Assembly: GCF_003075455.1 (NCBI RefSeq)
Contig: NZ_QDAE01000016.1
Location: 1-64,000 of the forward strand
Direction of reading: 5' to 3'
From: Arthrobacter sp. Bz4
GTDB taxonomy: Bacteria; Actinomycetota; Actinomycetes; Actinomycetales; Micrococcaceae
Length of the DNA stretch: 64,000 nt
In this document: piece by piece, positions 56,144-64,000 of the stretch
Numbering within the stretch: position 1 is the first letter of the stretch
Layout: each line of letters starts with the position of its first letter
Made by a program: the position numbers and the translations under genes
Notes under the pieces: model-generated
What the model was told of the DNA's origin: nothing
Databases searched by the model: none
What the model saw: the letters and a program-made list of their open reading frames with translations, nothing else

Positions 56144-56884
56144 CTAAGCCGTGTCGGCGAGGGTGCCCAGGTACAACTGGATCACCTTCGGATCCTTCAT
56201 CAGCTCGCGGCCCGTACCCGTGTACGCGTCCTTCCCCTGATCGAGCACATACGCCCGGTCACAGATCTGGAGACACCGGCGGGCGTTCTGCTCGACCATG
56301 ATCACCGAGACTCCCGCCCGGTTGATCTCATGTACCCGTAGGAACGTCTCATCCTGTTTCACGGGTGAGAGACCGGCTGAGGGCTCATCGAGCAGGAGTA
56401 CTGCCGGGTCCATCATGAGCGCCCGTCCCATCGCCACCATCTGGCGTTCGCCGCCCGAGAGCGACCCGGCCCGCTGTGCCCGACGCTTCCCCAGTTCGGG
56501 GAACAAGTCAGCGACGAAGTCGAACCGCTTCTTGAAGTCCTTCGGCCGCTGGTACATACCCATTTCGAGGTTTTCCTCGATGGTCAGCGAGGCGAACACG
56601 TTGTTGTTCTGTGGGACGAACCCGACCCCCTGGCTAACCAGTTTGTTGGCCTTGAGCCCGGTGATGTCTTTGTCCCTGACCACCACAGACCCGGAATGTA
56701 CCTTCACCAACCCAAACATGGCCTTGAGCAGCGTGGACTTACCAGCGCCGTTGGGGCCGATGATGCCGATCAGCTCACCCGACCGTGCCTCAATACTGCA
56801 GCCGTTGAGGATGTTGACGCCCGGCAGGTAGCCAGCCACCAGGTCGGTGACCTTGACCACCGATGTGCTGTTGTCCTCGCTCAT
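56144..56884 (-). CDS. livF: branched-chain amino-acid ABC importer ATPase (LivF-like)
   Basis: 246 residues, one ABC domain: GPNGAGKST, the signature LSGGERQMVAMGRAL, VLLLDEPSAGLSP and the switch His position reading VIMVEQNARRCL, where LivF proteins have Gln as here. The length and DEPSAGL wording match LivF. The ATG overlaps the livG stop by 4 nt. Last gene of the operon, followed by a terminator. Confidence 0.92.
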   Translation of the reverse strand: MSEDNSTSVVKVTDLVAGYLPGVNILNGCSIEARSGELIGIIGPNGAGKSTLLKAMFGLVKVHSGSVVVRDKDITGLKANKLVSQGVGFVPQNNNVFASLTIEENLEMGMYQRPKDFKKRFDFVADLFPELGKRRAQRAGSLSGGERQMVAMGRALMMDPAVLLLDEPSAGLSPVKQDETFLRVHEINRAGVSVIMVEQNARRCLQICDRAYVLDQGKDAYTGTGRELMKDPKVIQLYLGTLADTA

Positions 56885-58026
56885 GGTCGGGTCTCCTTGC
56901 TGTCCGGTGCGGTATCCGCCGTTGTGGCGGGACCAGTCTGGCCTGTGCGAGTGGTTTCGACTGGCGTGCCGTCCAATTGGGTGCCTCCGGGGTGGGCCAG
57001 GATGCCGGCGTCGGCGGTGCCGACGACGGACTCCTCGTCCTGGGCGAGCTCAACTTCAAGCATCTCGACGCCCTTTGAGTCGCCGAGGTCGACGTCGTGA
57101 TGCGCGCCAAGGTAGGCATCGATCACGGCCTTATCCTTCATCACTATCTCGGGCGGCCCTTCGGCGACGATCCTGCCCTCGGCCATCACCACCACCCAAT
57201 CCGCGATGTGACGGACCATGTGCATGTCGTGCTCGACGAACAGCACCGTCATGCCCTCGGCCTTGAGGTTCTTGATGTGGTCCAGCAGGGACTGGGTGAG
57301 TGCTGGGTTAACTCCAGCCATCGGCTCATCGAGCATGACGAGAACCGGCTTGACCATCAGTGCCCGGGCCATTTCGAGCAGCTTACGCTGGCCTCCCGAC
57401 AGTGACGCCGCGTAGTCGTCCTTCTTCGCATCCAGTTTGAACTTGGCGAGGAGCACGTCTGCCTGCTCGGTGATTTCCTTCTCCCGCTTACCCCATAGCC
57501 CCTTGAACAGGGCCCGAGCGAGGCTCTCACCGGGTTGTGCAGTGGCGCCCAGACGCATGTTCTCCATGACGGTCAACTTGCCCATCACCTTGGTGAGCTG
57601 GAAGGTACGCACCATCCCCATCCGGGCCACCTTGTAGGACGGCACCCCGGCGATGTCACGGTCGTCGAAACGCCACTGCCCGCTGTTAGGGGTGTCGAAG
57701 CCGGTCAACAGGTTGAAGAGTGTGGTCTTGCCAGCACCATTGGGCCCGATCAGCGCAGTGATTTTGTTGCGGGGGACCTCAAGATACTCGACGTCGACGG
57801 CGTTCATCCCACCGAATTGGCGGGTCACCTTCTCCGCGACCAGGATGGGGTCCCGTTTTTTGCAGCCTGGACCGGTCTGCCCGGTGGTGATGTCGCGGGA
57901 ATCGGTCATGTAGTCCACCGGGGTTGAGCCGGCAGGCGCTGACTCCACGGCTCCGGGGGTGGCCGCACTGTGTTTGGGTGGACGCCCGTCCCCGGTGGTC
58001 GGCTGCGTCTCTAGTGGTTCGGTCAT
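56881..58026 (-). CDS. livG: branched-chain amino-acid ABC importer ATPase (LivG-like) with N- and C-terminal extensions
   Basis: 381 residues against about 255 for E. coli LivG. The ABC core (about 60-320) has GPNGAGKTT, LSGGQRKLLEMARAL, VLMLDEPMAGVNP and LFVEHDMHMV. An extra 60 residues at the N terminus (Pro/Thr/Gly-rich) and about 60 acidic then Thr-rich residues at the C terminus flank it. Both look disordered. The ATG at 58026 overlaps the livM stop; a later internal start would remove the N-terminal extension and cannot be excluded. Confidence 0.9.
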   Translation of the reverse strand: MTEPLETQPTTGDGRPPKHSAATPGAVESAPAGSTPVDYMTDSRDITTGQTGPGCKKRDPILVAEKVTRQFGGMNAVDVEYLEVPRNKITALIGPNGAGKTTLFNLLTGFDTPNSGQWRFDDRDIAGVPSYKVARMGMVRTFQLTKVMGKLTVMENMRLGATAQPGESLARALFKGLWGKREKEITEQADVLLAKFKLDAKKDDYAASLSGGQRKLLEMARALMVKPVLVMLDEPMAGVNPALTQSLLDHIKNLKAEGMTVLFVEHDMHMVRHIADWVVVMAEGRIVAEGPPEIVMKDKAVIDAYLGAHHDVDLGDSKGVEMLEVELAQDEESVVGTADAGILAHPGGTQLDGTPVETTRTGQTGPATTADTAPDSKETRP

Positions 58027-59003
58027 GCGAACGCCAGCTCCTTCTTGTTACCCAGGACGCCCTGGGGTCTGAACACCATTAGCAGCATCAACGCGACGCC
58101 AACGAGGATGTAGCGCAATTGACCTGCCTGCACGTTGGACAGGAAGGTGATGGCACCGATTTCAATTGCACCGTAGAGCAGCCCCTGGGTCAGGGACAGC
58201 ACCACCCAGAAGATCATGGCCCCGATCACCGGTCCAAGAACGGTGGCCATGCCACCGAGCAGGAGACAGGTGTACAGGAAGAACGTTAGCTCCGTGGCAT
58301 AGTTGGCAGGCTGTACCGCGCCGCGGGGGAGGGTGAAGATCATGCCCGCCAGGGAACCGAGGAGGCCACCGATAACCAGCGCCTGCATCTTGTACGCGTA
58401 CACGTTCTTGCCCAGGGCACGAACAGCGTTCTCGTCCTCCCTGATCCCCTTGAGCACACGGCCCCAGGGGCTGCGCATGAGCAACCAGACGGTCAGGCAG
58501 GCGAGGGCCACAATGGTCCAGCCCACGATTCTGATCCACAGGTCCCGCTCATTCATTGCGATGGGACCCACATTGTAGGATCCCGGGGCCAACGGATTTA
58601 GCGCGAAAAAGCCATTCTCGAAGTTGGCGAGACCGTTGGCTGAGCCCGTCACCTCGGTCAGCCCGTTGGTGGTCACGATGTACCTGACGATTTCCGCTGC
58701 GGCGATAGTGACGATCGCGAGATAGTCGGCTCGTAGGCGCAGGGTGGGAATGCCCAGGATGAGGGCGAAAAGCACGGAGGCCGTCAACGCCACCAGGACG
58801 GCGACTGGCAGGGGAGCGTCGAAAGTCAGGGTTGAAATTGCGTAGCCGTAGGCACCCACGGCCATGAAACCGGCCTGGCCGAAGTTCAGCAGTCCTGAAT
58901 AGCCAAAGTGCACGGCGAGACCGAGGGCGGCCAGAGCATAAGCGGCGGTGGTGGGGCTGATCATTTCGCCGAAGGCGAGTGCAAGAATATTTCCGAAATC
59001 CAT
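58023..59003 (-). CDS. livM: branched-chain amino-acid ABC importer permease (LivM-like)
   Basis: 326 residues with about eight to nine hydrophobic segments. Landmarks are GYSGLLNFGQAGFMAVGAYGYA, TLRLRADYLAIVTIAAAEIVRY, the RSPWGRVLKGIREDENAVRALGKN EAA-type loop that contacts the ATPase, and a C-terminal LLMVFRPQGVLG. The start is ATG 59003, 11 bp after the livH stop. Forms the channel with LivH. Confidence 0.92.
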   Translation of the reverse strand: MDFGNILALAFGEMISPTTAAYALAALGLAVHFGYSGLLNFGQAGFMAVGAYGYAISTLTFDAPLPVAVLVALTASVLFALILGIPTLRLRADYLAIVTIAAAEIVRYIVTTNGLTEVTGSANGLANFENGFFALNPLAPGSYNVGPIAMNERDLWIRIVGWTIVALACLTVWLLMRSPWGRVLKGIREDENAVRALGKNVYAYKMQALVIGGLLGSLAGMIFTLPRGAVQPANYATELTFFLYTCLLLGGMATVLGPVIGAMIFWVVLSLTQGLLYGAIEIGAITFLSNVQAGQLRYILVGVALMLLMVFRPQGVLGNKKELAFA

Positions 59004-59014
59004 GATGTGAGCCC

Positions 59015-60367
59015 CTAACCGACGCGCTCTTTGCGGCCGAGGATACCCTGCGGCCGGAACAGAAGAACCAGAATCATGATCAGAAGCGCTCCCACATACT
59101 TAAGGTCGGCTTCCAGCCAGATGGTCGAGATTTCCACGAACAGTCCTACGATGATCGACCCGATGAGGGCACCGAACACGGTGCCCAGTCCACCGAGGAC
59201 GACGCCAGCGAAGATGAGCAGCAGGATCTGCTGACCCATGTTGAAGGACACGCCCGGACGGTAGTACGCCCAGAGGATTCCGCCGAGGGCTGCCAGCGCC
59301 CCGCCGACCATCCAGACAATCCGGATGACCCGGTCCACATCGATACCTGAAGCGGCAGCGAGGGCTGGGTTGTCCGACACCGCGCGGGTGGCTTTGCCGA
59401 GGCGGGTGCGCAGGAGGAGGAACCCAACCAACAGGATGATCACCAGGGAAATCAGCAACGAATTGAGGTTGTTCTGTGAAATGGAGACCGGTCCGAAGTC
59501 CAGCCGAGCGCTCTGGGCGCCAGGCAACTGCTGCGTGGCACCACCGAAATTGAACTGAATGATGTACCGGAGCGCCAGGGCGAGCCCAATGCTGACGATC
59601 ATCATGGGAACCAGCCCGGTTCCGCGACGGCGCAGGGGCTTCCACAAACCAGCATCCTGGACCCACCCGAGGAGAGCACCAGCGACCACCGCCAACGGTA
59701 TTGCCACGAAGATGGGCAACCCCAATGCGGCGAATCCGAAGGCAACTACCGCGCCAAAGGTAACCATCTCGCCGTGGGCGAAGTTGGTGAGCCCGGTTGT
59801 ACCGAAAATCAACGACAGCCCGACGGCGCTCAGCGCGAGCAGCAGGCCGAAGCTGAGGCCGGCGAGGGAGCGTTCCGCGAGGGTGTCCCAGAAGCTGGTG
59901 GTGGTTGTGACGATCCCCTCGCCGAACAGAAACAGCGTGGTGACGTTGGATGTGCCAGCAAAGGTGACTGTGCGCGGATTGGCCTGGCCTTCAGCCAGGG
60001 CCGCACCCTCGGGGAGGGTGTCAACTTCGAGGGTTACCTCGTAGGCACCCTGCTCGGGTACCCCGACGGACCAGGACCCGTTGGCTGCCGAAGTAGTCTC
60101 ACCATCGAACCCGTTGCCCGATACCGAGATGGTGACGTCCGCGAGAGGGCCGTCGGCGTTCCGGAGAACACCACTGATCCGGTCAGTGAACTCCTGGGCA
60201 ACGATCTGCCCGGGGAGATGCGATGCGGCCAGTGTGCTGGGAGCTGTCGCGGGGGCCCCTGGGTGGTAGCCCTGGGCTGCGGGGGCGCTGAGCATGAGGA
60301 CGGCGATGAGGCCGGTCGCGAAAACCAGCAGCCTCCTGATCCACGCAGGCGTCGGTCGGGTTATCAA
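59015..60367 (-). CDS. livH: LivH-like permease fused to an exported Ig-like (carboxypeptidase-regulatory/Cna-B-like) domain
   Basis: 450 residues from TTG 60367 (GAGG 8 nt upstream). An N-terminal signal-like helix (about 12-32) is followed by an extracytoplasmic domain at about 62-147 whose strands read DRISGVLRNADGPLADVTIS and SAANGSWSVGVPEQGAYEV, a beta-sandwich of the carboxypeptidase-regulatory/Cna-B type. A LivH permease (about 165-450) follows with GTTGLTNFAHGEMVTFGA, RRRGTGLVPMMIVSIGLAL, the EAA-type RAVSDNPALAAASGID loop and a terminal LLFRPQGILGRKERVG. E. coli LivH is about 308 residues and lacks the extra domain. Confidence 0.87.
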   Translation of the reverse strand: MITRPTPAWIRRLLVFATGLIAVLMLSAPAAQGYHPGAPATAPSTLAASHLPGQIVAQEFTDRISGVLRNADGPLADVTISVSGNGFDGETTSAANGSWSVGVPEQGAYEVTLEVDTLPEGAALAEGQANPRTVTFAGTSNVTTLFLFGEGIVTTTTSFWDTLAERSLAGLSFGLLLALSAVGLSLIFGTTGLTNFAHGEMVTFGAVVAFGFAALGLPIFVAIPLAVVAGALLGWVQDAGLWKPLRRRGTGLVPMMIVSIGLALALRYIIQFNFGGATQQLPGAQSARLDFGPVSISQNNLNSLLISLVIILLVGFLLLRTRLGKATRAVSDNPALAAASGIDVDRVIRIVWMVGGALAALGGILWAYYRPGVSFNMGQQILLLIFAGVVLGGLGTVFGALIGSIIVGLFVEISTIWLEADLKYVGALLIMILVLLFRPQGILGRKERVG

Positions 60368-60423
60368 GTTATGAACCTCACTATGGGGTGCCCCACCGGC
60401 GATCCGGTGGAGTAAGGACGGCT

Positions 60424-60466
60424 TGTGGCATACGTCTGGTGCCACATGTCTTGTGACACATGTCAC
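60424..60466. promoter_or_regulatory. inverted and direct repeats upstream of the liv operon
   Basis: TGTGGCA (60424-60430) is the reverse complement of TGCCACA (60440-60446). Immediately after it GTGACACATGTCAC (60453-60466) is a 14-bp inverted repeat with a 2-nt centre. ACATGTC also occurs twice in direct orientation. They lie 57-100 bp upstream of the livH start, in the region divergent from the Bax-inhibitor gene, as expected for regulator sites. Confidence 0.45.
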
Positions 60467-60646
60467 CGAGTGTGAGTTCATGTTACCCGTGCCATGTTTC
60501 GACGGATACCCAAACGGCTACCGGCGGGTAGCGATTGGGTAACGACTGCTGGCGTCGCTGGCGCCGCAGGGAACAAAATGTCGGAAAAAGCGTTGACATT
60601 GATAAGGTTAAAATCACATTCATCCCCCATTGGAGGACAAGTTCAC

Positions 60647-61498
60647 ATGGCACTTGGCGGTAACCCGGTATTCAACGGAAAGAACTTCCGTACCGCTGCA
60701 CGCGGCAACACTCCGGCAGGGCAAGGCGCAACTGCGCTCGCCGGCCAGAGCGCAATGAGCACCACCCAGATGGAAGACCTGTACAACCAGCCATCAGCGG
60801 GGCCCTCGCAGACCGGACGGATGACCTTCGACGACGTGATCGTCAAGACAGTCCTCTCGATCGGCGTTGTACTGGTCGGTGCTGCTGTGCCTGCCTTCCT
60901 GCTCCCAGGGCTCGTGATGCCGCTGATGATCGTCGGTATGGTCGGCGGGCTGGTACTTGGACTGGTCAACGCTTTCAAGCGGGAACCCGTCCCGGCGCTG
61001 ATCCTGGCCTACGCGTTCCTGCAGGGTCTGTTCGTTGGCGGGCTGACCATGGTGTTGGAGGCTCAGTTCCCCAACATCGCGCTGCAGGCCCTCGTGGGGA
61101 CGCTCACCGTCTTCGCCATCACTTTGGCCCTGTTCAAGAGCGGCAAGGTGCGTGCCACACCCAAGGCGATGAAAATCTTCATGATCGCCATCCTCGGGTA
61201 CGCAGCGTTCAGCCTGGTCAACCTCGGTCTGATGCTCTTTGGCGTTAGCGAAGACCCTTGGGGCCTGCGCACCGGAATCGAAATCGCCGGTATCCCACTC
61301 GGTGTCATTATTGGTATTTTCGCGATCGGGCTCGCCGCCTTTTCCCTCGTTATCGACTTCACGTCGATCAGCGACGGAGTGCGAAACGGTGCACCCCAGA
61401 AATACTCGTGGACCGCGGCCTTCGGCCTGACCGTCACGCTGATCTGGCTCTACGTGGAATTCATTCGCCTCATCGCGATCCTGCGCGGCAGCGACTAA
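60647..61498 (+). CDS. Bax inhibitor-1 / YccA-family membrane protein
   Basis: 283 residues. A Gly/Thr/Ala-rich cytoplasmic N terminus of about 75 residues with GRMTFDDVIVKTVLSI is followed by seven hydrophobic segments; LAYAFLQGLFVGGLTMVLE and the C-terminal SWTAAFGLTVTLIWLYVEFIRL are typical. These proteins are calcium-leak or FtsH-modulating channels in studied cases; the role here is unknown. ATG 60647 has GGAGG 10 nt upstream; the longer frame to 60494 is not supported. A terminator follows. Confidence 0.9.
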   Translation: MALGGNPVFNGKNFRTAARGNTPAGQGATALAGQSAMSTTQMEDLYNQPSAGPSQTGRMTFDDVIVKTVLSIGVVLVGAAVPAFLLPGLVMPLMIVGMVGGLVLGLVNAFKREPVPALILAYAFLQGLFVGGLTMVLEAQFPNIALQALVGTLTVFAITLALFKSGKVRATPKAMKIFMIAILGYAAFSLVNLGLMLFGVSEDPWGLRTGIEIAGIPLGVIIGIFAIGLAAFSLVIDFTSISDGVRNGAPQKYSWTAAFGLTVTLIWLYVEFIRLIAILRGSD

Positions 61499-61523
61499 GT
61501 CCTCAGCATTTCGTAATCCTTCG

Positions 61524-61560
61524 ACTTATGCCCGCAGCGATTGTTGCGGGCATAAGTGTT
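61524..61560 (+). terminator. intrinsic terminator after the Bax inhibitor-1 gene
   Basis: Perfect 13-bp arms, ACTTATGCCCGCA (61524-61536) and its complement (61545-61557), enclose an 8-nt loop and are followed by GTTTAATA. It lies 26 bp after the stop. Confidence 0.85.
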
Positions 61561-61683
61561 TAATAGCCCCCTGGCTGGTCCGCCAAGCGCCCTCCGATTG
61601 GCAGTGGGCTGACCTTTAGTCACACGGGTCCGGCAGGCTGGACCCAGTGCTGAACGATCAGTGACGTGTGGAAAGATTGCACC

Positions 61684-62943
61684 ATGATTCGCCCTCCTCA
61701 GCGGCAGACCCCGTCGGGTATTCAGGGCGCCCGCGAACAGGCCATGGGGCGGGCCCTCGTCAGGGATGTACCGTACGCGCTGAGCCTCTCGGCTGCGTGG
61801 GCATGGCGGGTCGGCTTGATCATCGTCGTGGCCGGAATGCTGATCTGGCTCCTCGGACACATCTCGCTACTCATTATCCCGCTCCTGCTCGCAGGGTTGT
61901 TGGCCAGCCTCCTGTTACCCGTGATGGGTTTGCTGCGGAAGGCACGGGTCCCGAACGGTCTCGCCGTCGCCCTCACCGTCGTAGGGTTCCTGGGAGTGGT
62001 GGGCTCGATGGCAACGCTGGCGGGCCGGCAACTGGCTCTCGGATTTACCGATCTCTGGGATGAGGTGGTGGAAGGGATCCGGCAGGTCCAGACCTGGCTC
62101 CACGATGGGCCGCTGGGTCTCACCGACTTCCAGATAGACCAGTTCATCAGTGAGGGTGCCAGCGCCGTCCAGAACAACAGCGGATCGATCGTGACAGGCG
62201 TGATCTCTCTTGGGAGTAGCGCCGGCAGCTTCGCGGCCGGGGCGCTGCTGGCGGTCTTCGCCCTGATCTTCTTCCTCTTGGAGGGGGAGCGGATCTGGCG
62301 CTTCGTGGTTGGGCTGATGCCGCGTGACGCCCGAACAGCTGTCGACGGCGCCGGACGCCGTGGCTGGTCCTCAATGGCCAACTACGTGCGGGTGCAGATG
62401 CTCGTAGCGTTCGTTGATGCTGTGGGTATCGGAGTCGGTGCCGCCCTGATCGGGGTGCCGCTGGCGCTGCCGCTCAGTGTCCTGGTCTTCCTGGGATCCT
62501 TCATCCCCATCGTGGGAGCACTGTTCACCGGTTTGGTAGCGGTCCTGCTCGCACTGGTAGCCAACGGCTGGGTCAACGCGTTGATCATGCTCGCCATTGT
62601 GCTGGTCGTGCAGCAACTGGAAGGTCACGTCCTGCAACCGCTGATCATGGGACCCGCAGTGTCCCTCCACCCCCTGGCGGTGGTCCTCGCCGTCGCTGGC
62701 GGAACACTGATCGCTGGAATCCCCGGAGCGCTCTTTTCGGTGCCCCTCCTCGCGGTGGTGAACACAGTGGTGCGATATATTGCCGCGCGCTCCTGGGAGA
62801 CGGACCCGGTCGTCGGCGGGATCCCGCCACCACCCGACGGCCTTCCGGAGCCTCCGGAGGACCCTCCCCTCAGCGACGAAGACACCAACAACCACCCGAT
62901 CCACACCACCACCCCAGATGACACACGAAAGGCCAACCAGTGA
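61684..62943 (+). CDS. AI-2E family transporter (PerM/TqsA-like)
   Basis: 419 residues with seven to eight hydrophobic segments. Family landmarks are PLLLAGLLASLLLPVMGLLRK, a long middle domain (about 105-165) between helices, VLVFLGSFIPIVGALFTGLVAV, and VVQQLEGHVLQPLIMGPAVSLHPLAVVLAV. The tail is Pro/Asp-rich. The family includes autoinducer-2 exporters and Na+/H+ antiporters, so a quorum-sensing role must not be assumed. ATG 61684; the stop overlaps the GTG of the next gene. Confidence 0.9.
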   Translation: MIRPPQRQTPSGIQGAREQAMGRALVRDVPYALSLSAAWAWRVGLIIVVAGMLIWLLGHISLLIIPLLLAGLLASLLLPVMGLLRKARVPNGLAVALTVVGFLGVVGSMATLAGRQLALGFTDLWDEVVEGIRQVQTWLHDGPLGLTDFQIDQFISEGASAVQNNSGSIVTGVISLGSSAGSFAAGALLAVFALIFFLLEGERIWRFVVGLMPRDARTAVDGAGRRGWSSMANYVRVQMLVAFVDAVGIGVGAALIGVPLALPLSVLVFLGSFIPIVGALFTGLVAVLLALVANGWVNALIMLAIVLVVQQLEGHVLQPLIMGPAVSLHPLAVVLAVAGGTLIAGIPGALFSVPLLAVVNTVVRYIAARSWETDPVVGGIPPPPDGLPEPPEDPPLSDEDTNNHPIHTTTPDDTRKANQ

Positions 62944-64000
62944 CTGATCTTTTGGATCTCGCCGTGACGCTGGATGACGTCCAAGCCGCGCAGAAACTCC
63001 TTGACGGAGTCATCGCCCGCACCCCGATTGAGGAGTCCAGGGCGCTGGGGCGCCTGATTGGCGCCAATGTGTCGCTGAAGTGCGAGAATCTGCAGCGGGC
63101 GGGATCCTTCAAGATCCGCGGCGCTTACGTGCGGATGGCACGGCTCTCCGACGCCGAGAAGGCCAGGGGAGTGGTGGCCGCGTCGGCAGGCAACCACGCC
63201 CAGGGGGTGGCGGTTGCTGCCGCCCGGCTCGGCATCAAGGCGCGCATCTACATGCCATTGGGTGTCGCGCTACCCAAGCTCGCTGCCACCCGCGGCCACG
63301 GCGCCGAAGTGGTCCTTCACGGGCACAACGTCGATGAAGCGCTCGCGGAAGCCAAACGGTACGCCGAGGAGACCGACACCGTATTCGTCCACCCCTTCGA
63401 CAACGTCGATGTGGTCGCCGGTCAGGGGACCATCGGGCTGGAAATCCTCGAACAAGTGCCCGACGTCGACACCATCCTGATGGGGGTGGGCGGCGGTGGT
63501 CTGCTGGCTGGGGTCGCCGTCGCTGTCAAGGCCAGAGCGAGGGAGTTGGGCCGGGAGATCCGGATCATCGGGGTGCAGGCCGAAAACGCTGCGGCCTACC
63601 CGCCGTCGTTGGCGGCTGATGCGCTGGTACCGCTAACCAAGGTATCGACCATCGCCGACGGCATTGCCGTGGGCCGCCCCGGTCAGCTGCCCTTCTCGAT
63701 CATCAAGGAACTGGTCGACGACGTCGTCACGGTCACCGAGGATTCACTGGCACGGGCGCTGATCTTCTTGCTCGAACGGTCAAAGATGGTGGTGGAGCCC
63801 GCGGGCGCGGTGGGGGTGGCGGCCCTGCTCGACGGCAAGCTCACCGAGAACGGCGCTTCCCCGGGAAATACGGCGGTCATCCTGTCGGGCGGGAACATCG
63901 ACCCGATGCTGATGCTCAAGGTCATTCAGCGAGGACTCGCCGCTGCGGGCAGGTACCTGGTGGTGCGGATGCTCCTCGATGACAGGCCAGGCTCACTGGC
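62940..64000 (+). CDS. ilvA: threonine ammonia-lyase (threonine deaminase), 3' end outside the window
   Basis: At least 353 codons, still open at the window edge. PLP enzyme deaminating threonine to 2-oxobutyrate. The PLP lysine is in SFKIRGAYVRM, followed by ASAGNHAQGVAVAA, the phosphate-binding GVGGGGLLAG, and PAGAVGVAAL. The final residues (YLVVRMLLDDRPGSL) look like the start of a C-terminal ACT domain, which suggests the shorter ACT-bearing TdcB/IlvA form. GTG 62940 overlaps the preceding stop (GTGA). Confidence 0.92.
   Translation, partial: MTDLLDLAVTLDDVQAAQKLLDGVIARTPIEESRALGRLIGANVSLKCENLQRAGSFKIRGAYVRMARLSDAEKARGVVAASAGNHAQGVAVAAARLGIKARIYMPLGVALPKLAATRGHGAEVVLHGHNVDEALAEAKRYAEETDTVFVHPFDNVDVVAGQGTIGLEILEQVPDVDTILMGVGGGGLLAGVAVAVKARARELGREIRIIGVQAENAAAYPPSLAADALVPLTKVSTIADGIAVGRPGQLPFSIIKELVDDVVTVTEDSLARALIFLLERSKMVVEPAGAVGVAALLDGKLTENGASPGNTAVILSGGNIDPMLMLKVIQRGLAAAGRYLVVRMLLDDRPGSL

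Noticed and set aside
55826-56341. 171-codon plus-strand frame over the pseudogene and livF
   Set aside because: It is antisense to livF for a third of its length and to the glycosidase remnant for the rest; no domain or ribosome site.
60593-60620. TTGACA-based promoter for the Bax inhibitor-1 gene
   Set aside because: TTGACA at 60593-60598 is perfect, but no acceptable -10 hexamer lies 16-18 nt downstream (CACATT is a poor match).
61684-62943. Annotating this gene as an autoinducer-2 exporter
   Set aside because: AI-2E is a broad membrane family including ion antiporters; nothing nearby (no luxS or lsr genes) supports quorum sensing.

Overview
The window looks like chromosomal DNA of a high-GC actinobacterium, most likely a member of the Micrococcaceae (Arthrobacter and relatives). 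The basis is the strong G/C bias at third codon positions, frequent GTG and TTG starts, many 4-nt ATGA/GTGA gene overlaps, and familiar actinobacterial neighbourhoods (eno / FtsB-like / DUF501 / ppx; sdhCDAB; cytidine deaminase / deoA / add). No prophage, integrase, IS element or CRISPR array was found. Genus-level placement is an inference from gene order.

Layout. 1-6.1 kb: a tandem-repeat patch, then purine synthesis (purN, purH) interrupted by corA and a frameshifted MFS transporter. 6.2-7.5 kb: NADP isocitrate dehydrogenase, ending in a 48-bp perfect palindrome fused to a 12-bp minisatellite. 7.6-14.1 kb: a minus-strand sugar locus (ROK regulator, ChvE/MmsAB-type sugar ABC importer, Gfo/Idh/MocA oxidoreductase). 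14.1-18.2 kb: one-carbon metabolism (gamma carbonic anhydrase, purU, a ZTP riboswitch, glyA, an overlapping 50-residue Cys-rich ORF, folD). 18.4-25.4 kb: small VOC/DinB/AHSA1 genes, an ABC-2 exporter with two paralogous permeases, and a CHRD surface protein paired with a lipoprotein sortase. 25.4-29.1 kb: xth, trpS, a 2H phosphoesterase and a YihY protein. 29.2-32.7 kb: sdhCDAB. 32.9-36.5 kb: manC, an M20 amidohydrolase and a luciferase-like monooxygenase. 36.7-46.8 kb: nucleoside uptake and salvage (BMP-type ABC importer, cdd, deoA, dedA, add, mazG). 46.8-53.7 kb: eno, FtsB-like, DUF501, ppx, a membrane-anchored subtilase and NDH-2. 53.8-60.5 kb: a tRNA with a UAA anticodon and a branched-chain amino-acid importer whose binding-protein gene faces its permease/ATPase genes across a decayed glycosidase pseudogene. 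60.6-64 kb: a Bax-inhibitor-1 protein, an AI-2E exporter homologue and threonine deaminase, which runs off the window.

How it fits together: purN, purH, purU, glyA and folD feed or drain the formyl-THF pool, and the ZTP riboswitch before glyA senses the AICAR-type signal that rises when that pool is low. The nucleoside importer is followed directly by the enzymes that deaminate and phosphorolyse what it brings in. The observations most worth a second look are the short-variable-loop tRNA with a UAA anticodon, the small ORF bridging glyA and folD, the LivH permease fused to an exported Ig-like domain, and the sortase lacking a catalytic Arg beside its likely substrate.
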